From positions 62,001 through 126,000 of the forward strand of contig CAWCPM010000011.1 of assembly GCA_963797565.1 (NCBI GenBank): a stretch of DNA of 64,000 nucleotides. Reading direction: 5' to 3'. Under the pieces are notes generated by a model, which was given only the letters and a program-made list of their open reading frames with translations, was not told where the DNA came from and did not search any database. The position numbers and the translations under genes are program-made. This document shows positions 51,321-59,422 of this stretch, piece by piece. The number at the start of each line of letters is the position of its first letter. Position 1 is the stretch's first letter. The DNA is from JAICYJ01 sp963797565. GTDB lineage: Bacteria; Actinomycetota; Thermoleophilia; Gaiellales; JAICJC01.

Positions 51321-52583
51321 TCAGCTGAAGAAGCGCGGCAGGTGCTCGCGGTTGCCCTCGAGCAGCGCGTCCAGCAGCGGCACGGCCACCCGGTAGTCCG
51401 AGGACAGCGGGTTCGCCATCAGCGCCTTCAGCGCCAGCTCGCGGTCGCCGCTGATCGCCGCCGCCACGGTCAGCCGCTCGTAGGCCTTCACCTGCTCGAC
51501 CAGCCCGAGCATCTCCGGCGCCAGCGGGTCGACCGGCAGCGGCTCCGCTCCCGAGGCGCTGATCCGGCATGCCACCTCCACCACCGCATCGTCGTCGACG
51601 TTGGGGATCGCCCCGGCGTTGCGCACGTTCACCACCTGCACGTCGCCGCGGTCCGTGTACAGCGACTCCACCAGCATCGCCGCCGCCTCCGAGTAGAACG
51701 CACCGCCCCGCTGCTCGAGCAGCTTCGGCTTCACGTCCAGCGCCGGGTCGCGGTACATCTCCAGCAGCTCGCGCTCGATCTGCATCACCTCGTCGGCCCG
51801 CGAACGCGCGCCGGCCTGCTTCTCGAGCACCTCGCCGGTCAGATAGAAGTAGCGCAGGTAGTACGAGGGGATCGACCGCGTCAGCCGCACCAGGTCACCG
51901 GGCAGATCGACCTCCTCCCCCAGCTGGTCGGCATACGTCTTGATCAGGTCGGGCAGCCGGTCGACGCCGTCCACCACCACCTTCCGCTCCCACGACAGGT
52001 GGTTCAGCCCGACGTGCTCGAGCTGCACCTGGGCGGGCTCGACTCCCAGCTGCTTCGCCAGCATCCGCTGGAACCCGATCGGGATGTTGCAGAGCCCGAT
52101 CGCGCGGTGACCCGCGTCAGACAGCGCCTGCGTGACCAGCCCCGCCGGGTTCGTGAAGTCGAGCAGCCACGCGCCCTCGGCGCCGAGCCGGGCCGTGTCC
52201 TCGGCGATCCCGAGCACCACCGGCACCGTGCGCAGCGCCTTCGCGAAGCCGCCCGGCCCGGTCGTCTCCTGGCCGATCAGCCCGAACCTGGCGGGGATCG
52301 TCTCGTCGCCCAGCCGCGCCTGCAGCCCGCCCACCCGCAGCTGCACCAGCACGAAGCTGGCACCCTCGACCGCCTGCTCGCGGTCGGTCGTCAGCGTCAG
52401 CCGCCCGGGGAACTCCAGCTTCTCGAGAATCCGCCCGGCCAGCCCGCCGACGATGTCCAGCCGCTCCTGGTCGATGTCGTGCAGCACCAGCTCGTCGACC
52501 GGCAGCACGTCGCGGCGCAGGCCGAAGCCCTCCACCAACTCGGGCGTGTACGTGCTGCCGCCACCGATGACTGCAACCTTCAC
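51321..52583 (-). CDS. Glycoside hydrolase family 4 protein (6-phospho-beta-glucosidase-like), copy 2
   Basis: 420 residues: Rossmann start VAVIGGGSTYTPELVEGFGL, LVLHDIDQERLDIVG, DFTNPAGLVTQAL, metal site AIGLCNIPIG (Cys) and HVGLNHLSWERKV (His), all diagnostic of GH4. The GGGSTYTPE/NPAG/GLNHLSW set resembles 6-phospho-beta-glucosidases such as CelF/LicH. Divergent from the SIS-PDA-kinase-MsmK operon with the second ROK operator between them. The GTG start has no strong ribosome-binding site. Confidence 0.9.
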   Translation of the reverse strand: MKVAVIGGGSTYTPELVEGFGLRRDVLPVDELVLHDIDQERLDIVGGLAGRILEKLEFPGRLTLTTDREQAVEGASFVLVQLRVGGLQARLGDETIPARFGLIGQETTGPGGFAKALRTVPVVLGIAEDTARLGAEGAWLLDFTNPAGLVTQALSDAGHRAIGLCNIPIGFQRMLAKQLGVEPAQVQLEHVGLNHLSWERKVVVDGVDRLPDLIKTYADQLGEEVDLPGDLVRLTRSIPSYYLRYFYLTGEVLEKQAGARSRADEVMQIERELLEMYRDPALDVKPKLLEQRGGAFYSEAAAMLVESLYTDRGDVQVVNVRNAGAIPNVDDDAVVEVACRISASGAEPLPVDPLAPEMLGLVEQVKAYERLTVAAAISGDRELALKALMANPLSSDYRVAVPLLDALLEGNREHLPRFFS

Positions 52584-52616
52584 GACGGCCTCATCCTACG
52601 GTATCCTGGCGGCGAA

Positions 52617-53648
52617 ATGAAATCGTTAGGAAAGTTTCCTGACAGATTCGTGGCCGAGATCGCGGAGCAGCCCCAGGCCCTCCGACGCGCCGGCCGGGGG
52701 TTGGTCGAACAGTCCCACCAGCTCGCGCGCCTGCGCGAGGCCGTCGCCTCCTCTCGCTCGATCCTGTTCACCGGCATGGGCAGCTCCTACGACGCGTGCT
52801 ATCCGATCGTCACCGCCCTCGCCGGACAGGGCCGTCCCTGCTCGATGCTGGACACCGCGGAGCTGCTGCACTTCCGGATGCCGCTGCTGCAGCCGGATTC
52901 GCTGCTGGTCTGCGTCAGCCAGTCCGGCGAGAGCGCCGAGCTCGTCCGCCTCATCGAACGGCTCCCAGCCGGAGGCCGCCCGACCATCGCCGCCGTCACC
53001 AACGGCTCCGCCAACACCCTCGCCGCCGCTGCGGACATCGCGCTCGACACCTGCGCCGGCGAGGAGCTGGGCCCCTCCACCATGACCTTCGTCGGCGCCA
53101 TGGCCGTACTCGAGGCGCTGACCGGCGACCCGCCGCTGGAGCGCGCCGCCCTCGAGATGGAGCGCATGCTGGCCGAACCGGACGCAGCCGCCGACCACCT
53201 CAGCGCGTGGATCGACGGCCGCCCCACGCTGGCCCTCGTCGGCCGCGGCTCGGCCCGCGCCGCCGCCGAGATGGGCGCGCTCACGCTGAAGGAGGCCGCC
53301 CGCTTCCCGGCCGAGTCGATGCAGGCAGCCCAGTTCCGCCACGGCCCGCTGGAGCTGGCCGGCCCTCACCTGGCCGTGATGGTGATCGCCACCGAGCCCG
53401 GCACCCGCCCGCTCGAGCTGAAGCTGGCCGGCGAGCTGGCCGCCGCCGGAGCCGCCGTGCTCGTCGTCAGCCAGGACGGTGACTGCCCGGAGGGCGCCGA
53501 GGCGATCTCGGTAGGCCCGCTCAGCGGCGGCCTGGCGGCAGCCGCCGCCACCGTCCCCGCCCAGCTGCTGGCCTGGCGGCTGGCGCGCTGCCGCGGCCTC
53601 ACTCCCGGCGAGTTCGCCATCGCAGGGAAGGTGACCACCCGCGAATGA
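52617..53648 (+). CDS. Double SIS-domain isomerase/deaminase-like protein (GlmS C-domain, AgaS-like)
   Basis: 343 residues. SIS motifs: SILFTGMGSSYDACYPIVTA, LVCVSQSGESAELVRLIERL, and LALVGRGSARAAAEMGALTL, with ESMQAAQFRHGPLELAG containing the conserved catalytic Glu/His region of GlmS/fructosamine deglycase-type proteins. Expected to isomerise or deaminate a phosphorylated amino sugar. The ATG 52617 has a TATCCT box ending 10 bases upstream. The ROK operator copy 2 covers codons 3 to 9, so repressor binding would block the start of transcription. Confidence 0.85.
   Translation: MKSLGKFPDRFVAEIAEQPQALRRAGRGLVEQSHQLARLREAVASSRSILFTGMGSSYDACYPIVTALAGQGRPCSMLDTAELLHFRMPLLQPDSLLVCVSQSGESAELVRLIERLPAGGRPTIAAVTNGSANTLAAAADIALDTCAGEELGPSTMTFVGAMAVLEALTGDPPLERAALEMERMLAEPDAAADHLSAWIDGRPTLALVGRGSARAAAEMGALTLKEAARFPAESMQAAQFRHGPLELAGPHLAVMVIATEPGTRPLELKLAGELAAAGAAVLVVSQDGDCPEGAEAISVGPLSGGLAAAAATVPAQLLAWRLARCRGLTPGEFAIAGKVTTRE
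52625..52645. promoter_or_regulatory. ROK operator copy 2 (start of the SIS operon)
   Basis: gttaggaaagtttcctgacag: TTAGGAAA-g-TTTCCTGA forms a nearly perfect palindrome, and 18 of 21 positions match the copy at 49757-49777. It lies just downstream of the predicted start point and inside the first codons of the SIS gene, and close to the divergent GH4 gene. A good repressor site. Confidence 0.65.
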
Positions 53649-54241
53649 GCGCCCGCATCGCCCTCACCATCGACACCGAGCACCCCGACCACCCCTGCAC
53701 CCCCGGCAACCTGCCGGCGATCCTGGACGCGCTGCGGGCCGCCGGAACGCGCGCCACCTTCTTCATCCAGGGCCGCTGGGCGAGCTCCAACCCGATGCTC
53801 GCGCGGCGGATCGCCGAGGACGGCCACACCATCGGCAACCACTCCAAGTCGCACGCCCCCATGGACATGCTCACCGACGCGGGCATCGCGGCCTCCCTGA
53901 GCGAGGCCGAGGAGATGATCGAGCACGCCAGCGGCGTCAACCCGCGGCCGTGGTTCCGCTGCCCCTACGGCCACGGCCAGGACGACCCGCGCGTACTGGC
54001 CGCGATCGAGCGGGCCGGCTACCGCCACGTCAGCTGGACGATCGACCCCTACGACTGGGAGCCGGGCCGCACGCCCGCCGACCTGGTCGAGCGGGTGCTC
54101 GACGGCCACGCCCGCGAGGGGGACGGCGGCATCGCGCTCATGCACAGCTGGCCGGACGTGACCGCCGCGGCCCTGCCCGAGCTGCTCGAACGCCTGGGCC
54201 TGGCCGGCGCCGATCTCGTGGGGGTGGAGCAGCTTGGCTAG
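53645..54241 (+). CDS. Polysaccharide deacetylase (NodB family)
   Basis: 198 residues, no signal peptide, so probably cytoplasmic. NodB motifs: motif 1 ALTIDTEHPDHP (Asp), motif 2 IGNHSKSHAPMDM (two His metal ligands), motif 3 RCPYGHGQDDP, then YRHVSWTIDPYDWEP and motif 5 HSWPD. In this island it would deacetylate a short N-acetyl amino-sugar chain before GH4/SIS action. ATGA overlap with the SIS gene and 8-base overlap with the kinase gene. Confidence 0.88.
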   Translation: MSARIALTIDTEHPDHPCTPGNLPAILDALRAAGTRATFFIQGRWASSNPMLARRIAEDGHTIGNHSKSHAPMDMLTDAGIAASLSEAEEMIEHASGVNPRPWFRCPYGHGQDDPRVLAAIERAGYRHVSWTIDPYDWEPGRTPADLVERVLDGHAREGDGGIALMHSWPDVTAAALPELLERLGLAGADLVGVEQLG

Positions 54242-55247
54242 GCCGGCCGTGCTGGCGGTCGACGGCGGCAACTCGAAGCTGGACGTTGTGCTGCTCAGCC
54301 GGGGCGGACGGGTGCTGGGGGCCGCCCGCGGTCGCGGCGCCAGCTTCGCGCCACACGATCACGACGGATCCTTCGCCCGCCTCGACGCGACCGTCGCCCG
54401 GGCCTGCCGCAGCGCCGGCATCACGCCCGGCTCCGGCCCGATCGCCGATGCCGCCGTGCTCTGCCTGGCCGGCGCCGATCTGCCGGTCGACGACCGCCGC
54501 CTCAGCCGGAGCCTGCACGCCCGCCGCTGGGCCGAGCGGGTCGTGCTGCGCAACGACACGTTCGCCGTGCTCCGCGCCGGCACCGAGCGCTCATGGGGCG
54601 TCGGCGTGGTCTGCGGCACCGGCCTCAACTGCTGTGCCGTCTCCCCCACCGGCAAGATCGTCCGCTACGCCGCCATCGGCGAGATCTCCGGCGACGGCGG
54701 CGGCGGCGACTGGATGGGCCTGCAGGCGCTGCGGGCTGCCATCCGCGGGCGCGACGGCCGCGGGCCCAGGACATCGCTCGAGCAGTCCGTGCCTGCCCAT
54801 TTCGGCCTGCGCACGCCCCACCAGCTGATGGAGGCGATCTACCTGGGAAAGATCGACCAGCACAGCCTCACCGAGCTGCCGCGGCTGGTGCTGTCCAGCT
54901 CGCGCGCCGGTGACACGGCCGCCCAGGACATCGTCGACCGCCTCGCCGGCGAGATCGTGGCGATGGTCGTCTCCGCGCTGCGCCGCCTGGCCATGACCCG
55001 CCGCGACAGCGACGTGGTGCTCGGCGGCGGCGTGGCACGGGGGCGCGACCCGCGGCTGATCGGGCACATCGAGCAGGGCGTGAACGCGGTCGCCGCCGAC
55101 GCCCGCGTGAGCGTGCTGGACGCGCCGCCGGTGCTGGGCGCCGCCTTCCTCGGCCTTGACGAGATCGGGGCGGGGCGGCGAGCATATGCCGAGCTGCGCG
55201 CGGCGGTGACGCACGATCGGCTGACATCCCCTGGAAGGGAGCGGTAG
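54234..55247 (+). CDS. BadF/BcrA-type ATPase, N-acetylglucosamine-kinase-like, copy 2
   Basis: 337 residues, start TTG 54234 inside the deacetylase end (first plain alternative none close). ASKHA motifs: VLAVDGGNSKLDVVLLSRGG (phosphate 1), CLAGADLPVDDRRLS, NDTFAVLRAGTERSWGVGVV with CGTGLN (phosphate 2), and VVLGGGVARGRDPRLIGHI (adenosine). Paralogue of the gene at 43321. Probably phosphorylates the amino sugar released in this pathway. Its stop overlaps the MsmK GTG (TAGTG). Confidence 0.82.
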   Translation: MARPAVLAVDGGNSKLDVVLLSRGGRVLGAARGRGASFAPHDHDGSFARLDATVARACRSAGITPGSGPIADAAVLCLAGADLPVDDRRLSRSLHARRWAERVVLRNDTFAVLRAGTERSWGVGVVCGTGLNCCAVSPTGKIVRYAAIGEISGDGGGGDWMGLQALRAAIRGRDGRGPRTSLEQSVPAHFGLRTPHQLMEAIYLGKIDQHSLTELPRLVLSSSRAGDTAAQDIVDRLAGEIVAMVVSALRRLAMTRRDSDVVLGGGVARGRDPRLIGHIEQGVNAVAADARVSVLDAPPVLGAAFLGLDEIGAGRRAYAELRAAVTHDRLTSPGRER

Positions 55248-56446
55248 TGGCGCGGATCCTGCTGGATGAGGTGACCAAGGTGTTCGGCTCCGAGGTGGTC
55301 GCGGTCGACCACGTCAGCCTGGAGGTCGCGGACGGCGAGTTCATGGTGCTCGTGGGCCCGTCCGGCTGCGGCAAGTCGACGCTGCTGCGAATCATCGCGG
55401 GGCTGGAGGAGCTGACGACCGGCGAGGTCGTGATCGGCGAGAGCGTCGTCACCGACATGTCCCCGCGCGACCGCGACATCGCCATGGTGTTCCAGAACTA
55501 CGCGCTCTACCCGCACATGACGGTCGAGCAGAACCTGGGTCTGGGCCTGAAGCTGCGCGGCGCGAGCAAGGCCGACCGCAGGGCCAAGGTGGGCGAGGTC
55601 GCACAGGTGCTGGGTCTGGACACGCTGCTCGCACGCAAGCCGGCACAGCTCTCCGGAGGCCAGCGGCAGCGCGTCGCGATGGGCCGCGCCATGGTGCGCG
55701 AGCCGCAGGCGTTCCTGATGGACGAGCCGCTCTCGAACCTCGACGCCAAGCTGCGCGTGCAGATGCGGGCGGAGCTGGCACGCCTCCGCGACACCCTGCA
55801 CACCACCACCATCTACGTCACCCATGACCAGGTCGAGGCGATGACGCTGGGCGACCGCGTGGCGGTGATGAAGGACGGCGTCGTCCAGCAGCTCGACACG
55901 CCCCAGACGCTCTACCGCGAGCCCGCCAACCTGTTCGTGGCCGCGTTCATCGGATCGCCGTCGATGAACCTGATCGAGGCCACCGTGCAGGGCGGCCAGC
56001 TGTCCTTCGCCGAGCACCGGCTGCCGGTGCCGGACGGCGTCGACCTGCGCGCCTACGAGGGCCGCTCGCTGGTGCTGGGCCTGCGTCCGGCCGATTTCGA
56101 GGACTCCGCGCTGGGCCGCGACGAGGGCTCCCCCACCCTGCACGTGCGGGCCGACGTGGTCGAGGAGCTGGGCTCGGAGATCAACGTCATCTTCCGCATC
56201 GACGTCGCCCCGGTGGCGACCGAGGCCGTGCGCGCGGCGGCGGAGCCGGACGCGGCCGACAGCACCGTGGTGCCGCTGGTGGCCGACGCCAACGAGACGA
56301 TCTGCACGGCCCGCGTCAACGCCCGCTGCCCGGCGCGGGCGGGCGACGACGTGGAGCTGGCGATCGCGACCGACCGCTTCCACTTCTTCGACCTCGAGTC
56401 CGGAGAGGTGATCACCAACCGGGCGCAGCCGGCCGCGACCGGCTAG
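55247..56446 (+). CDS. msmK: Sugar ABC transporter ATP-binding protein (MsmK/UgpC/MalK-like)
   Basis: 399 residues: Walker A VGPSGCGKSTLLRIIAGLEE, Q-loop MVFQNYALYPHMTV, signature AQLSGGQRQRVAMGRAMV, Walker B EPQAFLMDEPLSNLDAKLR, and a C-terminal MalK-type OB regulatory domain (LVLGLRPADFE, TDRFHFFDLESGEVI). Energises the MalF/MalG-like permeases of the minus-strand operon, which lack their own ATPase gene. GTG start overlapping the kinase stop. Widely acting ATPases of this type can serve several importers. Confidence 0.92.
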   Translation: MARILLDEVTKVFGSEVVAVDHVSLEVADGEFMVLVGPSGCGKSTLLRIIAGLEELTTGEVVIGESVVTDMSPRDRDIAMVFQNYALYPHMTVEQNLGLGLKLRGASKADRRAKVGEVAQVLGLDTLLARKPAQLSGGQRQRVAMGRAMVREPQAFLMDEPLSNLDAKLRVQMRAELARLRDTLHTTTIYVTHDQVEAMTLGDRVAVMKDGVVQQLDTPQTLYREPANLFVAAFIGSPSMNLIEATVQGGQLSFAEHRLPVPDGVDLRAYEGRSLVLGLRPADFEDSALGRDEGSPTLHVRADVVEELGSEINVIFRIDVAPVATEAVRAAAEPDAADSTVVPLVADANETICTARVNARCPARAGDDVELAIATDRFHFFDLESGEVITNRAQPAATG

Positions 56447-56459
56447 GTCTGGGACACCG

Positions 56460-57170
56460 CTAGGCCTGGGCGACGGCCAGCGGCTCGGCGTCGAACCGGT
56501 AGCCGACGCCGTAGTGGGTGTGGATGTAGCTGTACGTGACCGACCGCTGGTCGAGCTTCTCGCGCAGCTTGCGCACGCACACGTCGACGGAGCGGTCGCG
56601 CGGCCGGTAGGGCGTGCCCCAGACCCGCTGCTGCAGCTGGTCGCGCGTCATCACACGGCCCTGCTCGGATGCCAGCACCGACAGCAGCCGGAACTCGGTG
56701 CGGGTCAGCTCGGCATCGCGGCCGTCGATGAGGGCGCGGTGGAGGTCCGGGTCGACGATCAGTCCCGGTACCTCCACCCTCGAGCGTCCCCCGTCGCCCG
56801 CGAACGTGCCCGCCCGCCTGACCGCGGCCTTGACGCGAGCGACCAGCTCACCCATGCCGAACGGCTTGGCCAGGTAGTCATCGCCGCCGATGCCGAGCGC
56901 GTGCACCTTGTCCTGCTCGGTGCCCCTGGCGCTGACCACGATCAGCGGTATCCCGATCCCATCCGCCCGCAGCGACTCGATCATGCGCCAGCCATCCATC
57001 CCCGGCAGCATCAGATCGATGATCGCCACGTCCGGCCGCTCGAATCGCAGCTTCTTCATGGCGCGGTCGCCTCGGTCAGACCACTCGACGTCCATCCCCG
57101 CGTGACGGAGATGGGTTGCCATCGCGTTGGCGATCAGTTTGTCGTCCTCGACGATCAGAACGCGGGGCAC
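56460..57170 (-). CDS. OmpR/PhoB-family response regulator
   Basis: 236 residues. Receiver with acidic pocket IVEDDKL, phosphorylated Asp in DVAIIDLMLPGMDG, Thr/Ser and Lys in IVVSARG and YLAKPFGMGELV; C-terminal winged helix LTRTEFRLLSVLASEQGRVM, VDVCVRKLREKL and IHTHYGVGYRF. The sensor kinase is not in the neighbourhood, so it is an orphan here. A tandem GGTGAAG repeat spaced 11 bases lies upstream (57272-57289) and may be its own binding site. GTG start with a GGAGAGG-like site. Confidence 0.9.
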   Translation of the reverse strand: MPRVLIVEDDKLIANAMATHLRHAGMDVEWSDRGDRAMKKLRFERPDVAIIDLMLPGMDGWRMIESLRADGIGIPLIVVSARGTEQDKVHALGIGGDDYLAKPFGMGELVARVKAAVRRAGTFAGDGGRSRVEVPGLIVDPDLHRALIDGRDAELTRTEFRLLSVLASEQGRVMTRDQLQQRVWGTPYRPRDRSVDVCVRKLREKLDQRSVTYSYIHTHYGVGYRFDAEPLAVAQA

Positions 57171-57271
57171 GGCCTCTCCGCCTCAAACCCAGAACTGGCA
57201 CGGTTCCCGACCATCGACGGACAGTGTGCCCCGGCCCGGCGGGTGTATGGGTCGCGCCGCGGTGTCGATCG

Positions 57272-57289
57272 GGTGAAGGTTCGGTGAAG
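57272..57289. promoter_or_regulatory. Tandem 11-bp-spaced repeat (PHO-box-like)
   Basis: ggtgaag occurs at 57272-57278 and 57283-57289, exactly 11 bases apart. On the minus strand this reads CTTCACCNNNNCTTCACC, close to the PhoP direct-repeat box (GTTCACC repeats) of actinobacteria. It lies between the response regulator and the small gene at 57329. A predicted, unproven site. Confidence 0.5.
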
Positions 57290-57328
57290 AATCATGCCGC
57301 GGAAGGCTTGATCTAAACTCCGCCGGCG

Positions 57329-57532
57329 ATGAGCGCACCGACCAACCGCGATATCGACGTCCTCTGGGGCCCGGCCACGCCGCAGTTCGCCTACCAGCTG
57401 GCGGAGCGCGTGGAGGCCCTGATCAGCGACCTGCCGGCCGGCGATCCTGTGCGCGAGTACGGACTGCAGCGCCTGGCCGACCTCGACCGCCTCGGCCAGG
57501 GCACCGGCAAGGGCCCCGAGCCGGCGCACTGA
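57329..57532 (+). CDS. Small hypothetical protein
   Basis: 67 residues, MSAPTNRDIDVLWGPATPQF to KGPEPAH, soluble and acidic. TAAACT (57314-57319) stands 10 bases before ATG, with a TTGATC-like -35 and the tandem repeat 40 bases upstream, so it may be controlled by the adjacent response regulator. Pattern VLWGPATPQFAYQLAERVEA looks conserved, but I know no function. Convergent with the transporter gene 9 bases on. Confidence 0.6.
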   Translation: MSAPTNRDIDVLWGPATPQFAYQLAERVEALISDLPAGDPVREYGLQRLADLDRLGQGTGKGPEPAH

Positions 57533-57541
57533 CCATCCCGG

Positions 57542-58250
57542 TCAGGGCTGAGCCGCCGGCGCCGGCCGGTGAAACTCGATCGGCACCAGCGGCGTGTCGC
57601 GGTCGTACACGTCCACCCCCTCGGTGCGCTTCAGGTAGCCCACCACCCAGTAGGTGAGCGGCGTGGCCGCGATCTCGTAGGCGGTCTTGAAGCCCCAGTT
57701 GGTGGTGATCGTGTTCCACAGCGGAACCCCCGTCGCCCGCGAACGCGATGGTCACGAACACGGTCGAGTCCAGCGCCTCGGCAACGACGGTGGACGAGAT
57801 GGTGCGCGTCCACAGCCAGCGGCCCTCGGTCAGCACCTTCATCTTGGCCATGATCGCGGAGTTCACGAACTCGCCCACCAGGAAGGCGCAGAACGAGGCG
57901 ACCAGCAGCCGCGTGGAGAAACCGAGGATCGTCTCGTAGGCCTTCTGATCCCCCCAGAAACCGGCCGGCGGCAGGTGGATGGCGGCCTGGATCGCGACCG
58001 CCGCCAGCAGGTTGCAGCCGAAGCCTGTCCAGATCACGCGGCGGGCTGCACGGAAACCCCACACCTCCGTCAGCACGTCGCCGATGATGTAGCTGACCGG
58101 AAACACGACGTTGCCGGCATCCAGCACCCGCCCGTGGAACTCGAGCAGCTTGACGGCCAGGATGTTCGACAGGATCAGGCAGGTGACGAACACGCAGGCC
58201 ACCGTCACGTAGCGCGCCGAGATGGGGGCGTTGCCGCCGGTCTCGGTCAC
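57542..58250 (-). pseudogene. Queuosine-precursor transporter (YhhQ/VUT family), frameshifted near 57730
   Basis: The joined sequence has about 235 residues with six TM helices: FVTCLILSNILAVKLLEFHG, PVSYIIGDVLTEVWGFRAAR (the family signature), FGCNLLAAVAIQAAIHLPPA, and after the frame change AWTGVPLWN-type sequence continuing NTITTNWGFKTAYEIAATPL and VVGYLKRTEGVDVY. One base too many, or two too few, in the ggcgacgggggtt stretch. It salvages preQ0/preQ1 for tRNA queuosine. The GTG 58250 overlaps the aminotransferase stop (GTGA). Confidence 0.82.
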
Positions 58251-59422
58251 GCCGCCGCCTCGGCGACCAGCGCCAGCGCATCGACCAGCTGCGGCTCGTC
58301 GATCGTGAGCGGCGGGCTGATCTCGAGCACCTCGGCGCTTCGCCCGGCCGGCACCGCGATCACGCCGCGCCGCAGCAGCCGGTCGCAGGCCGCCAGCGCA
58401 TCGCAGGGCAGGCCCAGCGCCAGCCCGCGTCCGCGCACCTCGGGCAAGGCCGACCGCACCACCAGCTCCAGCTCCAGCGCCCGCTGCGGCAGCGCCCGCG
58501 ATTCGATCTCGTCCAGCACCGCCAGCGCGGCCGCACACGACAGCGGGCTGCCGAGATGCGTGTGGGTATCGATCGCGAGATCGCCGTGCCCGGCCCAGGC
58601 CCGGTCCATCAGCTCGGGCGCGCCCAGGCAGGCCGACAGCGGCAGACCGCCGGCCAGCGCCTTGCCGCACACCAGCAGGTCGGGCCGCACGTCCAGCGCC
58701 TCGCTCATCCACATCGTGCCGGTGCGCCCGAGACCGGTGAACACCTCGTCCACCACCAGCAGGGCGCCGGCCCGGTCGCAGGCCTCGCGCAGCCCGGCCA
58801 GGAAGCCGGGCGGCGGCTCGACCACCCCCCCGCGCCCCTGCATCGGCTCGACCACGACGCACGCGACCGATCCGTCCAGCTCCGGCACGACGCCGTAGTC
58901 CTCGATCCGGGCCGGTGCCAGCCACGCCCGGAACGGATCGCGGAACTCCGGCCAGCCGCCGGGAGCAAGCGCCCCCAACCCGGTTCCGTGGTACCCCCCG
59001 CCGAACCCGACCACGACCGGCCGTCCGGTGGCCAGGTGCGACGTCTTGAGAGCCAGCTCGATCGCGCCGGCCCCGGTCAGCTGGAACAGCATCCGGGTCA
59101 GCCCGAACGGCGCCAGCCCCGCCAGCCGCTCCGCCAGGCGGGCGCGGACGTCGGTCGGGTGCAGGTCGCCCAGCCCGTGCAGCAGCAGGTCGGCCTGGCG
59201 GTGGATTGCGGCCACCACCCGCGGGTTGCGGTGGCCGACGGCGGCCACGCCGAAGCCGGAGCTGAGGTCGGTGTAGGCGCGGCCGTCGGCGTCCCAGACG
59301 GTGGCGCCCTCGGCCCGCTGCCAGACGATGGCCGGCTCCGTCCCGTCGCCGAGCGGGCCCTCGTACCGGCGCAGCGTGCGCCACAGCTGCTCCCCGGCGG
59401 CCGGGCGCGAACGGGCGCTCAT
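58247..59422 (-). CDS. Class III PLP-dependent aminotransferase
   Basis: 391 residues. GFGVAAVGHRNPRVVAAIHR near the start, GTGLGALAPGG, VVVEPMQGRGGVVEPPPGFL, PLP-Asp in LLVVDEVFTGLGRTGTMWM and the Schiff-base Lys in LLVCGKALAGGLPLSA. Members act on omega-amino acids, ornithine or 4-aminobutyrate. It overlaps proline dehydrogenase (ATGA) and the transporter, so its substrate may be linked to the proline/ornithine/glutamate pool, but this cannot be decided. ATG 59422. Confidence 0.88.
   Translation of the reverse strand: MSARSRPAAGEQLWRTLRRYEGPLGDGTEPAIVWQRAEGATVWDADGRAYTDLSSGFGVAAVGHRNPRVVAAIHRQADLLLHGLGDLHPTDVRARLAERLAGLAPFGLTRMLFQLTGAGAIELALKTSHLATGRPVVVGFGGGYHGTGLGALAPGGWPEFRDPFRAWLAPARIEDYGVVPELDGSVACVVVEPMQGRGGVVEPPPGFLAGLREACDRAGALLVVDEVFTGLGRTGTMWMSEALDVRPDLLVCGKALAGGLPLSACLGAPELMDRAWAGHGDLAIDTHTHLGSPLSCAAALAVLDEIESRALPQRALELELVVRSALPEVRGRGLALGLPCDALAACDRLLRRGVIAVPAGRSAEVLEISPPLTIDEPQLVDALALVAEAAA

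Noticed and set aside
51342..53648. Plus-strand frame of 768 codons
   Set aside because: Its N-terminal half is antisense to the GH4 gene; only the part from ATG 52617 is a real SIS protein.
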